Source of the DNA: Xenoacremonium recifei
Taxonomy: Eukaryota > Ascomycota > Sordariomycetes > Hypocreales > Nectriaceae
Direction of reading: 5' to 3'
Length of the DNA: 64,000 bases
Assembly: GCA_012184525.1 (NCBI GenBank)
Contig: WOFQ01000010.1
Span: 558,001-622,000 of the forward strand
Of this stretch, positions 1 through 9,474 are shown piece by piece; the stretch's first letter is position 1, and each line of letters opens with the position of its first letter. Under the pieces are notes generated by a model. That model searched no databases. It was not told the origin of the DNA and saw only the letters and a list, made by a program, of their open reading frames with translations. The translations under genes and the position numbers were made by a program.

Positions 1-1750
1 TTTGCGATTGAATGCTCTCTTTTTTGTCCCTTTTTCTTTGTCTCTGTTTTTTTTTCTCCTTCTCTTTCTAGGAAAAGAGAGGGAAAGGAGATTTGGAAGC
101 ATCTACATCTCTAAGCACCCTTACACTTACACTCAGATCTCCACGCACTGATAATGACTTTGTAAGAAGGGAACATGGTAGAGCGGTGGTTCGAAGCGAA
201 CGATCCAAACGAGCTGCCGTATAACTGCCTTCTTGGGAAGTCCTTCCAGCCTCGTCAAGGCAACACGAGTCTTCGTAATATTGAATACCTGTTTTAGAAC
301 CAGATGTATATGGAACTTGTTCCAGAAGTGAGAGTGCGTGCGCGCCGTTTTCCTTCTTCCGTATAGAGTCCTCGTGAGGATGCTCTGGTACTATTTTTTC
401 TGCTCACGTCAAACGGGCCGATCTTTTCGTGACTTTTTCATTCGGAGAGACTCAGAGGGTTGCTTTGGCGCTCTCAGGCTCTGTCTTGGCATGGATCTTG
501 GGTTGGCCCTGGATAGCGGAAAGTTTGGCCTATTTTCCGAAAATTCCCACCTCTCAGGAATGCGAGAAGAGGAATCGTTCGATTTCTAGAAAAGGAAGAA
601 AAGTTTGTACTCTATTTGGGGGCTCAAGCTTCCGGCTATCGCGTTTGGTTTACAGCTGATGAGCTCGACGTTGACGCCGGCGTTGATGGTGGCTGACGGG
701 AGTGACAAATTAATTCACTATGGACTGTGGTCAGCAGCACCACCAGGCGGGTAGCTGGATGGATGGTAAGATCTTTTTTTGGACGCGCACCAGCCGAGAC
801 ATTCCAACCGCCATACGAGCACTACAGCTCAGATTCTCGTCTTGCTTGACGATGGCTAGATGATTCCGAGGATCGTGACACAGCGCTGGAATCCCCGCCG
901 AAGCGATCGCCTGGGACTCTCGGCCTGGTTGTTGGTAACATCCTGGTCGCCGGAGCCCCAGCATGTCAACTCTATGCAGAAATCCCATGGCATGTCTTCA
1001 TGACGATGCCGGATTTCTCTTCTCGCCGAGGCTGCAGAATGATGAGATCATTGTCAGGGTCCTCGGATTTTTTTTTTGACAGTGACCGTGATCCGGGGTC
1101 ATTCTGGTGGCGGGAGTGGCCGCACGAGGTGCCAGTGCGCACCCCGGCGAAGCCGTCACATGGCGCAAAAGTCTAACTGGAACGGTTAAGGCGAGTGCCA
1201 ATAATAGATCCTCCGACTCGGCATTTTCCACCAGCAGCCTGGACATAGCCTCGCTCTGCTCTGCCAGCGCCCTCAACGCTGGACGCCACTTCACCTTTTG
1301 CGGCCGAGCCTCACCTCGTGTCCGAATCAGAGTGCGAGCTTCACGCCATCGGAAACCTCCAATGGCGCCAGATGAAGTCTATTGGGTCAGAAGCCAACGC
1401 CGAGATCCGCTGTTGGTGGCATGGCGGTCGCGGAGGTTCAACTTACGTGAGGGAAGGCCCTGTAACGTAACGCCGAAGTGGCAATAGAAGCCATTCGGAA
1501 TCTAATCATGCACCCCAAGGACCCTTCTTGCCTACCCGGCATGACGCAGATTTCCCAAAGAGGAACAAGGCAGAGGGCCTCCAGTCGTCGGTCAATACGA
1601 TTGCCAAGATTTTCCGTCTAGCAACCCGTGCCTCGTATCTGAATCGCCATGCTCACCAGCCATCGGAGTCACAGCCCTACGAGTGGCTTAGTCGTCCAGC
1701 TCGGCGGCGAGGCACCCTCTCTACTCGAGACATGCATGGCACATGATGGA
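1..1750. other. intergenic region, no gene recognised
   Basis: The first 120 bases are pyrimidine-rich and could belong to the leader, intron or tail of a gene beyond the left edge. Short open frames occur on both strands between about 730 and 1500, but none shows a recognisable motif, a good start context or a supported splice. The last 100 bases are the promoter of the gene starting at 1899. Confidence 0.5.
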
Positions 1751-1758
1751 TATATAAG
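1751..1758 (+). promoter_or_regulatory. TATA box of the GPI-protein gene
   Basis: The sequence TATATAAG lies 148 bp before the ATG at 1899 and is followed by a C/A-rich leader, as expected for a strongly transcribed fungal gene. The assignment rests on sequence and position only. Confidence 0.55.
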
Positions 1759-1898
1759 AAGGCTGTAGGATCACTCGCTGTGTTTTAATCCATACAGACA
1801 TCGATACAATCAATCATCTCCTTTCGTCTCTCGTTCAAGACTCATCATCGCACAAACACACTTTCGTTTATACTAGGATCGACATAACACCAATCAAT

Positions 1899-2762
1899 AT
1901 GAAGACGGCATCTATCATGGTAGTCGCTGCGGCGGCTGTGGCCTCTGCCCAATTCACCCAGGAGAGGAACGGCACATGGAAGTGCGACAAGCCGAATGTG
2001 AACTACTGCTTGGGGTCGGATATCATCCTGCGATGTGACAGCAACGGGAATGGAACTCCCGGACGTTGCTCTGATAACCTTGCCGGCTACCCCCCTGCTG
2101 GTGGTTTCGCAACTTGTTACGCGTCGTCCGAGGACGCCGGTGATGCTGCTTGCGAGAAGAACGTAAGTTTATCTTGACAGACCTTTGATGACTCTATCAA
2201 CTGACTTGCTTGGCTACAGTGTGTGGTATACGCCCAGCCTTCCTTTACCCTCCCCGCGGATGTTTGTAAGCCCACCTACACATCCAGTATTGAGAGCACC
2301 TTCTCTACCATCGCGACACACTCGACGCCGTCTGCTGGCAATAAGACGACCACTGCCACTTACACACAACCTACACACCACGCTGGCAACCACACCAAGA
2401 CAACCACCACGGTCGAGACCAGTAATGGTCATCCCGTAACCAAGACCATTACCTATGTACATTCGAGTATCATCACGGCGGATTGCACCACAACCCACCA
2501 TCTCCCCAAGACAACCTTCAACCCCAACCCTACTGGCTCAGGCGGACATCACAGCAACGGAACATCATCTGGCGGTAACGGAGGCAAGGGCGGCAAGGGC
2601 GGCAACGGAGGCAGCGGAAGCAATGGAGGCAGTGGCAACGCAACCCACACTCCCATCGCTCCCACTTCCGGACCGACATCTATTCCCACTGCCGGAGCTA
2701 CGATGAACTCCTTCAGCGGCCTGCTCGCTGCTATTGGGTTTGCTGTTGCTTACATGCTTTAA
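1899..2762 (+). CDS. secreted, Thr/Gly-rich GPI-anchored cell-surface protein
   Basis: Two exons, 1899-2162 and 2220-2762, are separated by a 57-bp intron (GTAAGT...CAG) and give 268 aa. Residues 1-17 are a signal peptide ending near ASA-Q. The next 75 residues hold about eight cysteines spaced like a small disulfide-stabilised ectodomain. They are followed by a Ser/Thr-rich stalk and a Gly/Asn/Ser repeat, probably heavily O-glycosylated. The C-terminus has a small-residue cleavage region and a hydrophobic tail (SFSGLLAAIGFAVAYML), which is the pattern of a GPI-attachment signal. The protein should therefore end at the plasma membrane or be linked to the cell wall. I do not recognise a named family; a structural or adhesive wall role is inference. 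The gene converges on the HD-domain gene downstream. Confidence 0.85.
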
Positions 2763-3299
2763 ATTTGAGAAAAATTCGGGAATCCGGGAGTTTGGGATTG
2801 TTATATAACTTTTGGTATCTTTATACGGCGTTTGGGGAGGCACATTGAGTCTTTACACATACTCACATTCATGGTCACGGATTGAGTGCTGGGACTCGTC
2901 ATATAGAGATAGATATTTACATATACACCTTAATGTTTATTGTGGCACTTCTTTCGGACCCTTAGCGTTCCTAGTCTACCTCAAGATGCTCCCGTTGTGA
3001 AACTACATGTTGCTTTGCGCATGCCCGATACTAAGGCGTGCTTTATAGACTTCCAAAGGGCTTAAAGTATAACCCTGAGCAGCTCTTTGATACTTAAGAA
3101 AGAGAAAACCTATGGTTGTGAAGGATATTGCTGATGGTTTCACCGCAGTGCAGGAACGGCTTTCCACGGAAAAACATTCACCACAAATAGCCCTATATTA
3201 GACCAATCTAGTATTTGTCTATTTTAGATCTATTCTAGATTTATTGTAGTTGAACAATACTGGGATATAGTTGCCCGAAGCCACCCTCTCTATCCTATA
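2763..3299. other. convergent 3' intergenic region
   Basis: This stretch separates the stops of two converging genes and should contain both 3' UTRs. It is AT-richer than the flanks, with short repeated TCTAGAT/TCTAGT-like words near 3205-3245. No coding signal was seen. Confidence 0.6.
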
Positions 3300-3938
3300 C
3301 TAAGCAAGAGCCGGTACCCCTTCAGTCTCTTCGAGGTACCAATCCTTCAGTTTCTGCATCCTGTCTGTTCTTTCCCTTGCTAATTGCCGCCCAGTTTCCG
3401 TTTTCATCATATCCTCCAGCTTCAGAAGCTTCTCGTCGAAGTGATCCATCGATGCCTGCAGGGATCGATTCCTGGCTCCTCCAAAAGCGAACACCCGGCC
3501 GATTCCAACTGCTCCTATGGCGTCAAGCCGATCCGCATCCTGAACAACGGCCAGTTCCGGATGCTTTTCGATGAGAGCTAGGACTTTCGCAGGATCCTTG
3601 ATCTCGGAGGAGTAGCTGACACCCATGCAGATGGTCTGGATCTTGTCTGCCAGGGCCTGGGGCATGCCTTGAGAGAAGAGGTAGTCAGAGATGAGCCTCG
3701 AGGCATCTTGGCCCGGTTTCAGGTATTTCCTATCGCCAACGTCGTGGAGTAGGCCGCAAAGAGTGACGATGTCGCGAGATGTGTTCGGCGTCTTCGATTG
3801 GATGTGCTGAGCAAGGTGTACCACGCGCTCGATATGGTGAAAGTCATGAGAGCCATCGTAATTAGCCATGTACTCGCGGACGTACTGGGTCACGGTCGCG
3901 ATGAATTTATCATCGATCTTGAATTCTTGAGCTGTCAT
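3300..3938 (-). CDS. HD-domain metal-dependent phosphohydrolase (YedJ/YpgQ type)
   Basis: A single exon encodes 212 aa. The HD metal-binding set is visible: H31-D32 and H34-H35 in [10 protein letters not shown], the HD pair H65-D66 in GLLHDVGD, and a later conserved Asp in [16 protein letters not shown]. This arrangement is typical of the small stand-alone HD proteins such as E. coli YedJ and B. subtilis YpgQ, some of which hydrolyse nucleotides or pyrophosphate. The natural substrate here is unknown. The reading frame stays open to 4055, but residues before the chosen Met look like non-coding leader, so the start is placed at MTAQEFK. It is probably cytosolic, as no signal or membrane segment is seen. 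Confidence 0.87.
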   Translation of the reverse strand: MTAQEFKIDDKFIATVTQYVREYMANYDGSHDFHHIERVVHLAQHIQSKTPNTSRDIVTLCGLLHDVGDRKYLKPGQDASRLISDYLFSQGMPQALADKIQTICMGVSYSSEIKDPAKVLALIEKHPELAVVQDADRLDAIGAVGIGRVFAFGGARNRSLQASMDHFDEKLLKLEDMMKTETGRQLARERTDRMQKLKDWYLEETEGVPALA

Positions 3939-6271
3939 GTTTGCTACTTGGCTCCGTTTTAAAAGGGCGAGTGAGGAATTTTTTTGGGAGAAGGAAGGGA
4001 GAAGCGCAGCGGAAAGAAGTTCTTGTAGAGCAACACAGGTCAGCAACTGGATCAATAACTAAGTTACTTGACCTTGTTCCACGGCCTGCCTTTGTCAAAC
4101 TAGCTTACTGACCTAGATTGCGAATTTCGTCGGTGAGAGAGTCATAGGTGAGTAGCCTCAATCCAGATTGATGTGGCTGCCTAATCCATGAGGCTTGATT
4201 GGGGGCTGAATTCCACGACCAATTGGACACTACGTGAATTGCTGAGACGCGTTTTCGAGATAGCGCGACGGGTGTTCACGTGACGCACTTAATCTCCATT
4301 ACTTATTCTTCCCTATTTACTGTTGCCATTTCGATAGCTTGTAAAATTGTCTTACAGGGCATTTGGGCAGATCTGTTGAGGTTTTCACTGCTATAATGCA
4401 GTGAATCTATTTGACAAAGCCAAGCTTCATCGAGAGGATATCTTAGACCGGCGTATCTGTGCAAGCAGAGTGTGAGGACATTGTCCTTGACCGCCTTTCG
4501 ACGGACGAATCCATCAACCCAGGGATCATTGAGCACGTAAATCTCAAAATAGAGGAGGCGAGTGCTGTGTGAGACAGTCCTAGATCAGACCACTTCCCCT
4601 AATAGAGGCAAATGCAATACATAGTGCATGTGATACCTGTGATGAGGGATCAACGGTCTAATTCCGACGGCGCTCAGAGGCTCGAATACTACTGGTTGCA
4701 ATGTAGTACCGAACGTAAGCCATCCTGCACCTCTTCGGACAGAGAACCCTGCTCTATGCTCACAGCGGTTGAACCAAATCCCCTCACGAAGGATGAGATA
4801 CGACTTCCTTGCCTAGTCTGATGTGATTGCTGTACGGACTACATACCCGCCGAGACTAAAGTGATTCGAACTTTCAAGTTACAATACTATCTCTCTTAGG
4901 GAGCAGAGAGGGGGAGGGTGACGGCGAGGGAGAATCATGGCGGAGCGGCTGGGGACTCAATAGGGTCTATCCGAGGGCACGAGACGGGCCGCATACCGGG
5001 TCGCATATCTAGTTTCCGGTGTGGAGAGAGCTGGTACATAAAAGAGAGATTTCTTGTGTGCAGTCGGTGGTTGGGACCGGACTGGGATCGGCGCTGACCG
5101 TTTACCGCTCCGTGACACCCTTTCAACAAACAAGAATGACCTTGTTAAGGGGAATCGAGGCGCTCACTGGTCGATCAAAGCGAGGCGAGCCATCACCAGG
5201 GGCAAATCCCGAGCGGGCTTTGTGATAATGAGATTCAGCTGCATTAACTCGTCTTTGGCGCCTCTCGCTTGCACGATGTTGAGTTCCTGCCCGCGCAGGA
5301 TGTGCATACGAGTCGGCGTTCACCCAGGAATTCACCAGTCACAGCCGGCACTAGACGACCAGTGGGATTCCAGCGCGTATGCCTTGCATGATCCGTGATG
5401 CCCGTAGCGGAGTCTCGCGAAGACCAAATGCCGTCGAGCCATACGGAGGAGAGAATGACGAAGGTTCATTTGGCGTCTACATGCACACGAAGCATGGCTA
5501 AGATGCAATGCGATGTAACTATTTACAAGGCCGCAAGTTGGGAGTAGGGGGCAGAAGCCGGCGTGGAGCGGAGAGCACGAGCCACGATTGGCCGGCTGCA
5601 TCGTGATGGACACCAAGCCAAGGCTAAGACGGGCGAATCAGACAGCCATAATAAACGCCGGCCCAGGTCTTTTGACAGAGGAAGTGGGGCACGGCTTCCC
5701 CGCCGCAAGGTCTCCAATTTGTGACTTTCACCCACCGTGCTTAAGCGCTGGGCTTTCCATTAGAGGCGTGATGGGCGTTATCACAGCTGCGCGCTGAGCA
5801 CACCACTTGCATTGTGTTTCCCGGCCTCGAGCCTGCCATTGGCCACATGTGCTAGCCTGTGAACTCGGCTCTGCAGTCCCGCAGTGCGCTCTGTCGTTGG
5901 GCGAATGGAAGACGCAGAGGATGCTGGGTCTGGCCCCAGGCAAGCGGCCTGCGATGCGATGCGATGCAAGCAGGCCAAGTTTGTCCCAGGCCCTTTCTTA
6001 GGTGGCCTCGCGTGCGGACATATAATGTGCGGCCAACGCCCACGTCTGAATGTCTTCTTTTCCTCTCCATTAACTTGCATCTTCATCAAGCTTCGTTTGT
6101 GTGTTTCCCTTTTCCTCTTTTTTTTTGCTCTTTGCCTTTCCCCGGAGCCGGTCTCCTTTAATCAAAACTCCAAAAAATCAACAAAATCAAAATCTTTGAG
6201 TTGCTGGTCAACTTCACAGTATACACTCTCTAATAACAACATTTAATCAACGAAAAATCCACAAATTCAAA
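3939..6271. other. divergent intergenic region (HD gene / esdC-like gene)
   Basis: About 2.3 kb lie between two divergent starts. An ACGCGT word occurs at 4247-4252, roughly 310 bp upstream of the HD gene. The right end has a TATAAT-like element near 6021 and a long pyrimidine tract (about 6055-6150) before the esdC-like ATG. The only exon-like frame is on the minus strand at about 4303-4590 and is listed separately. Confidence 0.55.
4303..4590 (-). other. possible orphan exon or gene fragment
   Basis: A minus-strand frame reads about 95 codons, including LLYFEIYVLNDPWVDGF and RYAGLRYPLDEAWLCQID, and ends in a stop at 4303. The residue mix looks protein-like. There is no ATG in a good position, and an in-frame stop lies just upstream, so a spliced upstream exon would be needed. 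I recognise no family. It could be a chance frame or a decayed gene. Confidence 0.2.
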
Positions 6272-7045
6272 ATGGCCGCTGTCCAGCTTTCTTTCTCTCT
6301 CCGCGTCTCCTCTGGCGTCAAGTCCGTCCACCTCCTCGGCTCCTGGGACAACTACGTCGGTCAGCTCCCGCTCTCCAAGGACAAGTCCTCGTCCAAGTCT
6401 GGCTCGTGGAAGGGTACCTTCCGCTTCCAGAACGCGACCCTCGAGGCTGGCCAGCGATACTGGTACTACTACATCATCGACGGCTACCACGTCGCCCACA
6501 ACCCCAGTGTCACCTCCACCGTCGAGCCCACCACTGGCCGCACGCTCAACATCCTCGACGTGCCCACCAAGTCCTCGTCCAAGTCCTCGTCCAAGAGCTC
6601 TTCGTCCAAGAAGTCCTCCTCCAAGCTGTCGGTTGAGATCCCCAAGGGCCGCCCCCTGTCGACCTCGCAGATCAAGGCTCCCAAGCCCGTGTCTCCCCAT
6701 GCCACCAAGAACATCCTGAACGCCGACTTCGACGTTGAGGAGCTTACGGCCCAATTCGACGCTGTCGACTTCGAGGATGAGTACAGCTCCTCGCCCGACT
6801 CTTCCGTCGGCTCCGACCTCTCGTACCGCTCGTCGCCGAGCTCCTCCGTGTCCGGCTACTCCACCCCCGGCTCCGACTGCTCCACCTGCACCTGCGAGCG
6901 CTACGGCATCACCCGCAAGGGCGACCGCGTCAAGCTCGACTGTGGTGGCTCCCGCTGCGGCTACGACTCCTCCGACTGCTCCGACTCGGAGGAGGAGGAG
7001 GTCGCCTCCCACTCCCGCCGCCACGGCATGGTCGCTCGCCGCTGA
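6272..7045 (+). CDS. esdC: EsdC-like protein with AMPK-type glycogen-binding domain (CBM48)
   Basis: A single exon encodes 257 aa with a good start context (CAAAATGG). Residues 1-95 form an E-set/CBM48 glycogen-binding domain like that of AMPK beta subunits: VHLLGSWDNY, then SGSWKGTFRF, then YWYYYIIDG and the NILDVP edge. A Ser/Lys tract follows (about 98-118, built from repeated TCC-AAG codons), then a Ser/Pro-rich region. The tail holds a short cysteine cluster (STCTCERYG, then CGGSRCGYDSSDC) and an acidic end. The layout matches Aspergillus nidulans EsdC, a protein required for early sexual development. Codon use is strongly C-ending, which suggests high expression. No kinase domain is present, so an adaptor or glycogen-sensing role is inference. 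Confidence 0.85.
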   Translation: MAAVQLSFSLRVSSGVKSVHLLGSWDNYVGQLPLSKDKSSSKSGSWKGTFRFQNATLEAGQRYWYYYIIDGYHVAHNPSVTSTVEPTTGRTLNILDVPTKSSSKSSSKSSSSKKSSSKLSVEIPKGRPLSTSQIKAPKPVSPHATKNILNADFDVEELTAQFDAVDFEDEYSSSPDSSVGSDLSYRSSPSSSVSGYSTPGSDCSTCTCERYGITRKGDRVKLDCGGSRCGYDSSDCSDSEEEEVASHSRRHGMVARR

Positions 7046-8121
7046 ATGACTTGCCTCAACAACTCGTGAGAATGCGCGCATGAGGCCAAGAAACCCTTGA
7101 CCGTCCATTCTTTGAATCGAGCAGTCCTCGGGACGCATCCGTTGCGCCAGGCTGTCTCGCCAGAACAATGTTGTTATGACCAACTTACAATCATTACAAT
7201 CCCCCCCACCCTCCGCCGCGTGGACGGCACGCCGAGCCGGTCTCGCGATCGTGTCGTCCCGCTGTGCGAGACACAAACCCCCCCTCGCACTTCATGGTTT
7301 GCTTGATGGCCATGTTGAGCGCTAATGACCACTGCCGTCGGTCCTTGACGGCCGGGAGACTTCTAGTCACCCACCTTCTAGACCCTTCGGGGTCGCCAAT
7401 TCCGGAGTCCCGCCTCATCTGAGGCGATGCCAGCTCCTAATTTCAAGTGTCGGATGTGGCTTTGGGCCTGAGGATCGAGATGGCCCCAGCTAGCCGTTGC
7501 AGGAGTAAGGGGGGCAGATAGTCAATGAAAGCACTGTCGGTGGATAGAAGACGCTTGAATCTATTCATAATCCAGACTGTCCCACAATCGCGTTCTTAAG
7601 TGATGTCAAGTGAAATGAAAGGTGCCCATTCATAGATTCAGGTACTGTACCTGGGGCGAGCAGCGAGCCAGCCTATAAACTCAGTCATAGGGGTACCTAG
7701 CTATCACACGACCAATTGAGTTTCCTCCTCGACCTAGTATACAAATTCGGCTACTTAAATCAGGCTCCTTCTATATAATTCGAGCGTACGCTGAAATCGT
7801 AATGATTCTCGCCTCGGGCGCAGTAAATTAGGTCGCCATTAGCTCCAATTCTCGGCTGCTCGGGGTAATGTTAAAACCAGCGTCTCGCGGTGAGACGAGG
7901 CTCGACAGTCAGGGGAATGGCGGGGTAGCTCCAGTGCCAATGACCTTACCTTATCCACCGTCCAGCTCACCTCCCAACCGCCTCGCCTTTGAACCTCGCC
8001 GACTCCAAACATCATCGAAGAACCTGGCGCCCGCAGAATCTTTCACTGACGAGTTTCCACGCGGCACCCTTCAATTCTATGACCAGGTGCTTCGCCTCTT
8101 GAAGGTAAATCAGCCGCGACG
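7046..8121. other. intergenic region between esdC-like and amidohydrolase genes
   Basis: This contains the 3' UTR of the esdC-like gene and the promoter of the downstream amidohydrolase. AT-rich sequence occupies about 7550-7800. No coding signal was seen; the frame starting near 7868 is not in phase with the amidohydrolase. Confidence 0.55.
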
Positions 8122-9213
8122 ATGGCCGACGACCAACTCCTCCTCCCCATTATCGACTCCCATATCCATCTCTACCCAGCGTCCGAGGTCGACAATCTCG
8201 CCTGGTGCAGCCCGGATCACCCCCTCGCTGGCCAACATTCGCTGGACGAGTACAAGGAAGCCACCAAGACTGCTCCGTCTCTGCTCGGCTTTGTCTTTGT
8301 CGAGACCGACCGCATCCACGATCTAGAATCTGGCTCCGCAGATGGCTCAGGCTGGGACGGCCCTCTGAAGGAGGTCCAATACCTGAAGCGCGTGGCGCTC
8401 GGTCAACCCAAGGACGGAGAGGGCCATGTTGCCGAAGACGCCAAGCTGTGCCTCGGAATCGTCCCCTGGGCACCGCTACCCAGCGGCGTGGCCGTCATGG
8501 AAAAGTACCTGGACCTCGTCAAGGAGCAGGCAGGTGATGCCTGGGCCAAGATCAAGGGCTTCCGATATCTCGTCCAGGATAAGCCCCATGGTACAATGTT
8601 GACAGAAGATTTCATCGAAGGCGTCAAGCTGCTCGGTCGTCGAGGATTTGCTTTCGATGTTGGTGTCGACCATCACCGCCGGGGTAAAAAGCAACTGGAC
8701 GAGCTCATTGAGTTTGTCGACCGCGTCCACGACGGCGTGCCCGAGGAAGAACAAGTCACTCTTATCATCAGTAAGCAAACATCATCTACTTTCATTGGGA
8801 CTTGAACTCACGATACGGCAGACCATCTCTGCAAGCCGGATCTCGCCATCTACAACCTGACCTCGGACCCTGCCTTCGCAGCTTGGCGCACGGCCATTTA
8901 CGCCCTCAGCAAAGACAACAAGGTCTTCATGAAGCTCTCAGGCGGCTTCTCTGAGATGCCGGAATCGCTGAAGAACCAGCCTGTGAACCATATCTTCGAA
9001 GCCACCCTGGGCTGGCTCGGTGTCGTACTCGCAACATTTGGACCCAGTCGAATCATGTTTGGCAGCGACTGGCCTGTTTGCACCGTCGGAGTGGAAGATG
9101 CCTGGCCTCGATGGCGAAGCGTCGTTGAGAGGATGTGCTGGATGGCCACCCTGGGCGACGAAGAAAGGGCCATGATATTCGGGGGAACCGCCAAAAAGGC
9201 CTATCGGCTATAA
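8122..9213 (+). CDS. amidohydrolase-2 family hydrolase, L-rhamnono-gamma-lactonase-like
   Basis: Two exons, 8122-8770 and 8822-9213, are joined across a 51-bp intron inside the codon for N217, giving 346 aa. The TIM-barrel metal site is visible: HxH (H14, H16) in IDSHIHLYP, conserved His residues in the DVGVDHH and NHLCKPDL strands, and the catalytic Asp (D299) in MFGSDWPVC. This is the PF04909 pattern shared by fungal L-rhamnono-1,4-lactonases and related sugar-lactone hydrolases. Such enzymes open the lactone made when L-rhamnose or L-fucose is oxidised. Substrate assignment is by resemblance only. No signal peptide is seen, so it should be cytosolic. It converges on the coiled-coil gene, with 261 bp between the stops. 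Confidence 0.88.
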
Positions 9214-9474
9214 AAGTCTCGATACCACAGTAGTTTTGTTTCGATGCAATCATGTCCTTTAGTTCGTCTCAACTACGAAGCTTGTGAATTCTTACGCCTC
9301 CGTTATGATAGACATGTGCAGACATTAATTTAGGCCGGCTTAGATGCTGTGGAAAAACAATCATACAAACTAACGCGTCTCAAACGCCCCTATTTAAAAT
9401 AGAAACTTCCACAGCTCAAAGTGTCAGACAACTCCTTCATCCAGGGTCATTACAAAGTGTCCATTCATCCTTCA

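Noticed and set aside
998..1500. Minus-strand frame with coiled-coil-like residues near the left edge
   Set aside because: It has no ATG, an in-frame stop near the middle and no family resemblance; a chance GC-rich frame or old fragment cannot be told apart.
6230..7276. 348-codon open frame antisense to the esdC-like gene
   Set aside because: It mirrors the strongly C-ending codon use of the esdC-like gene; its Gly/Val/Asp-rich composition is an antisense shadow.
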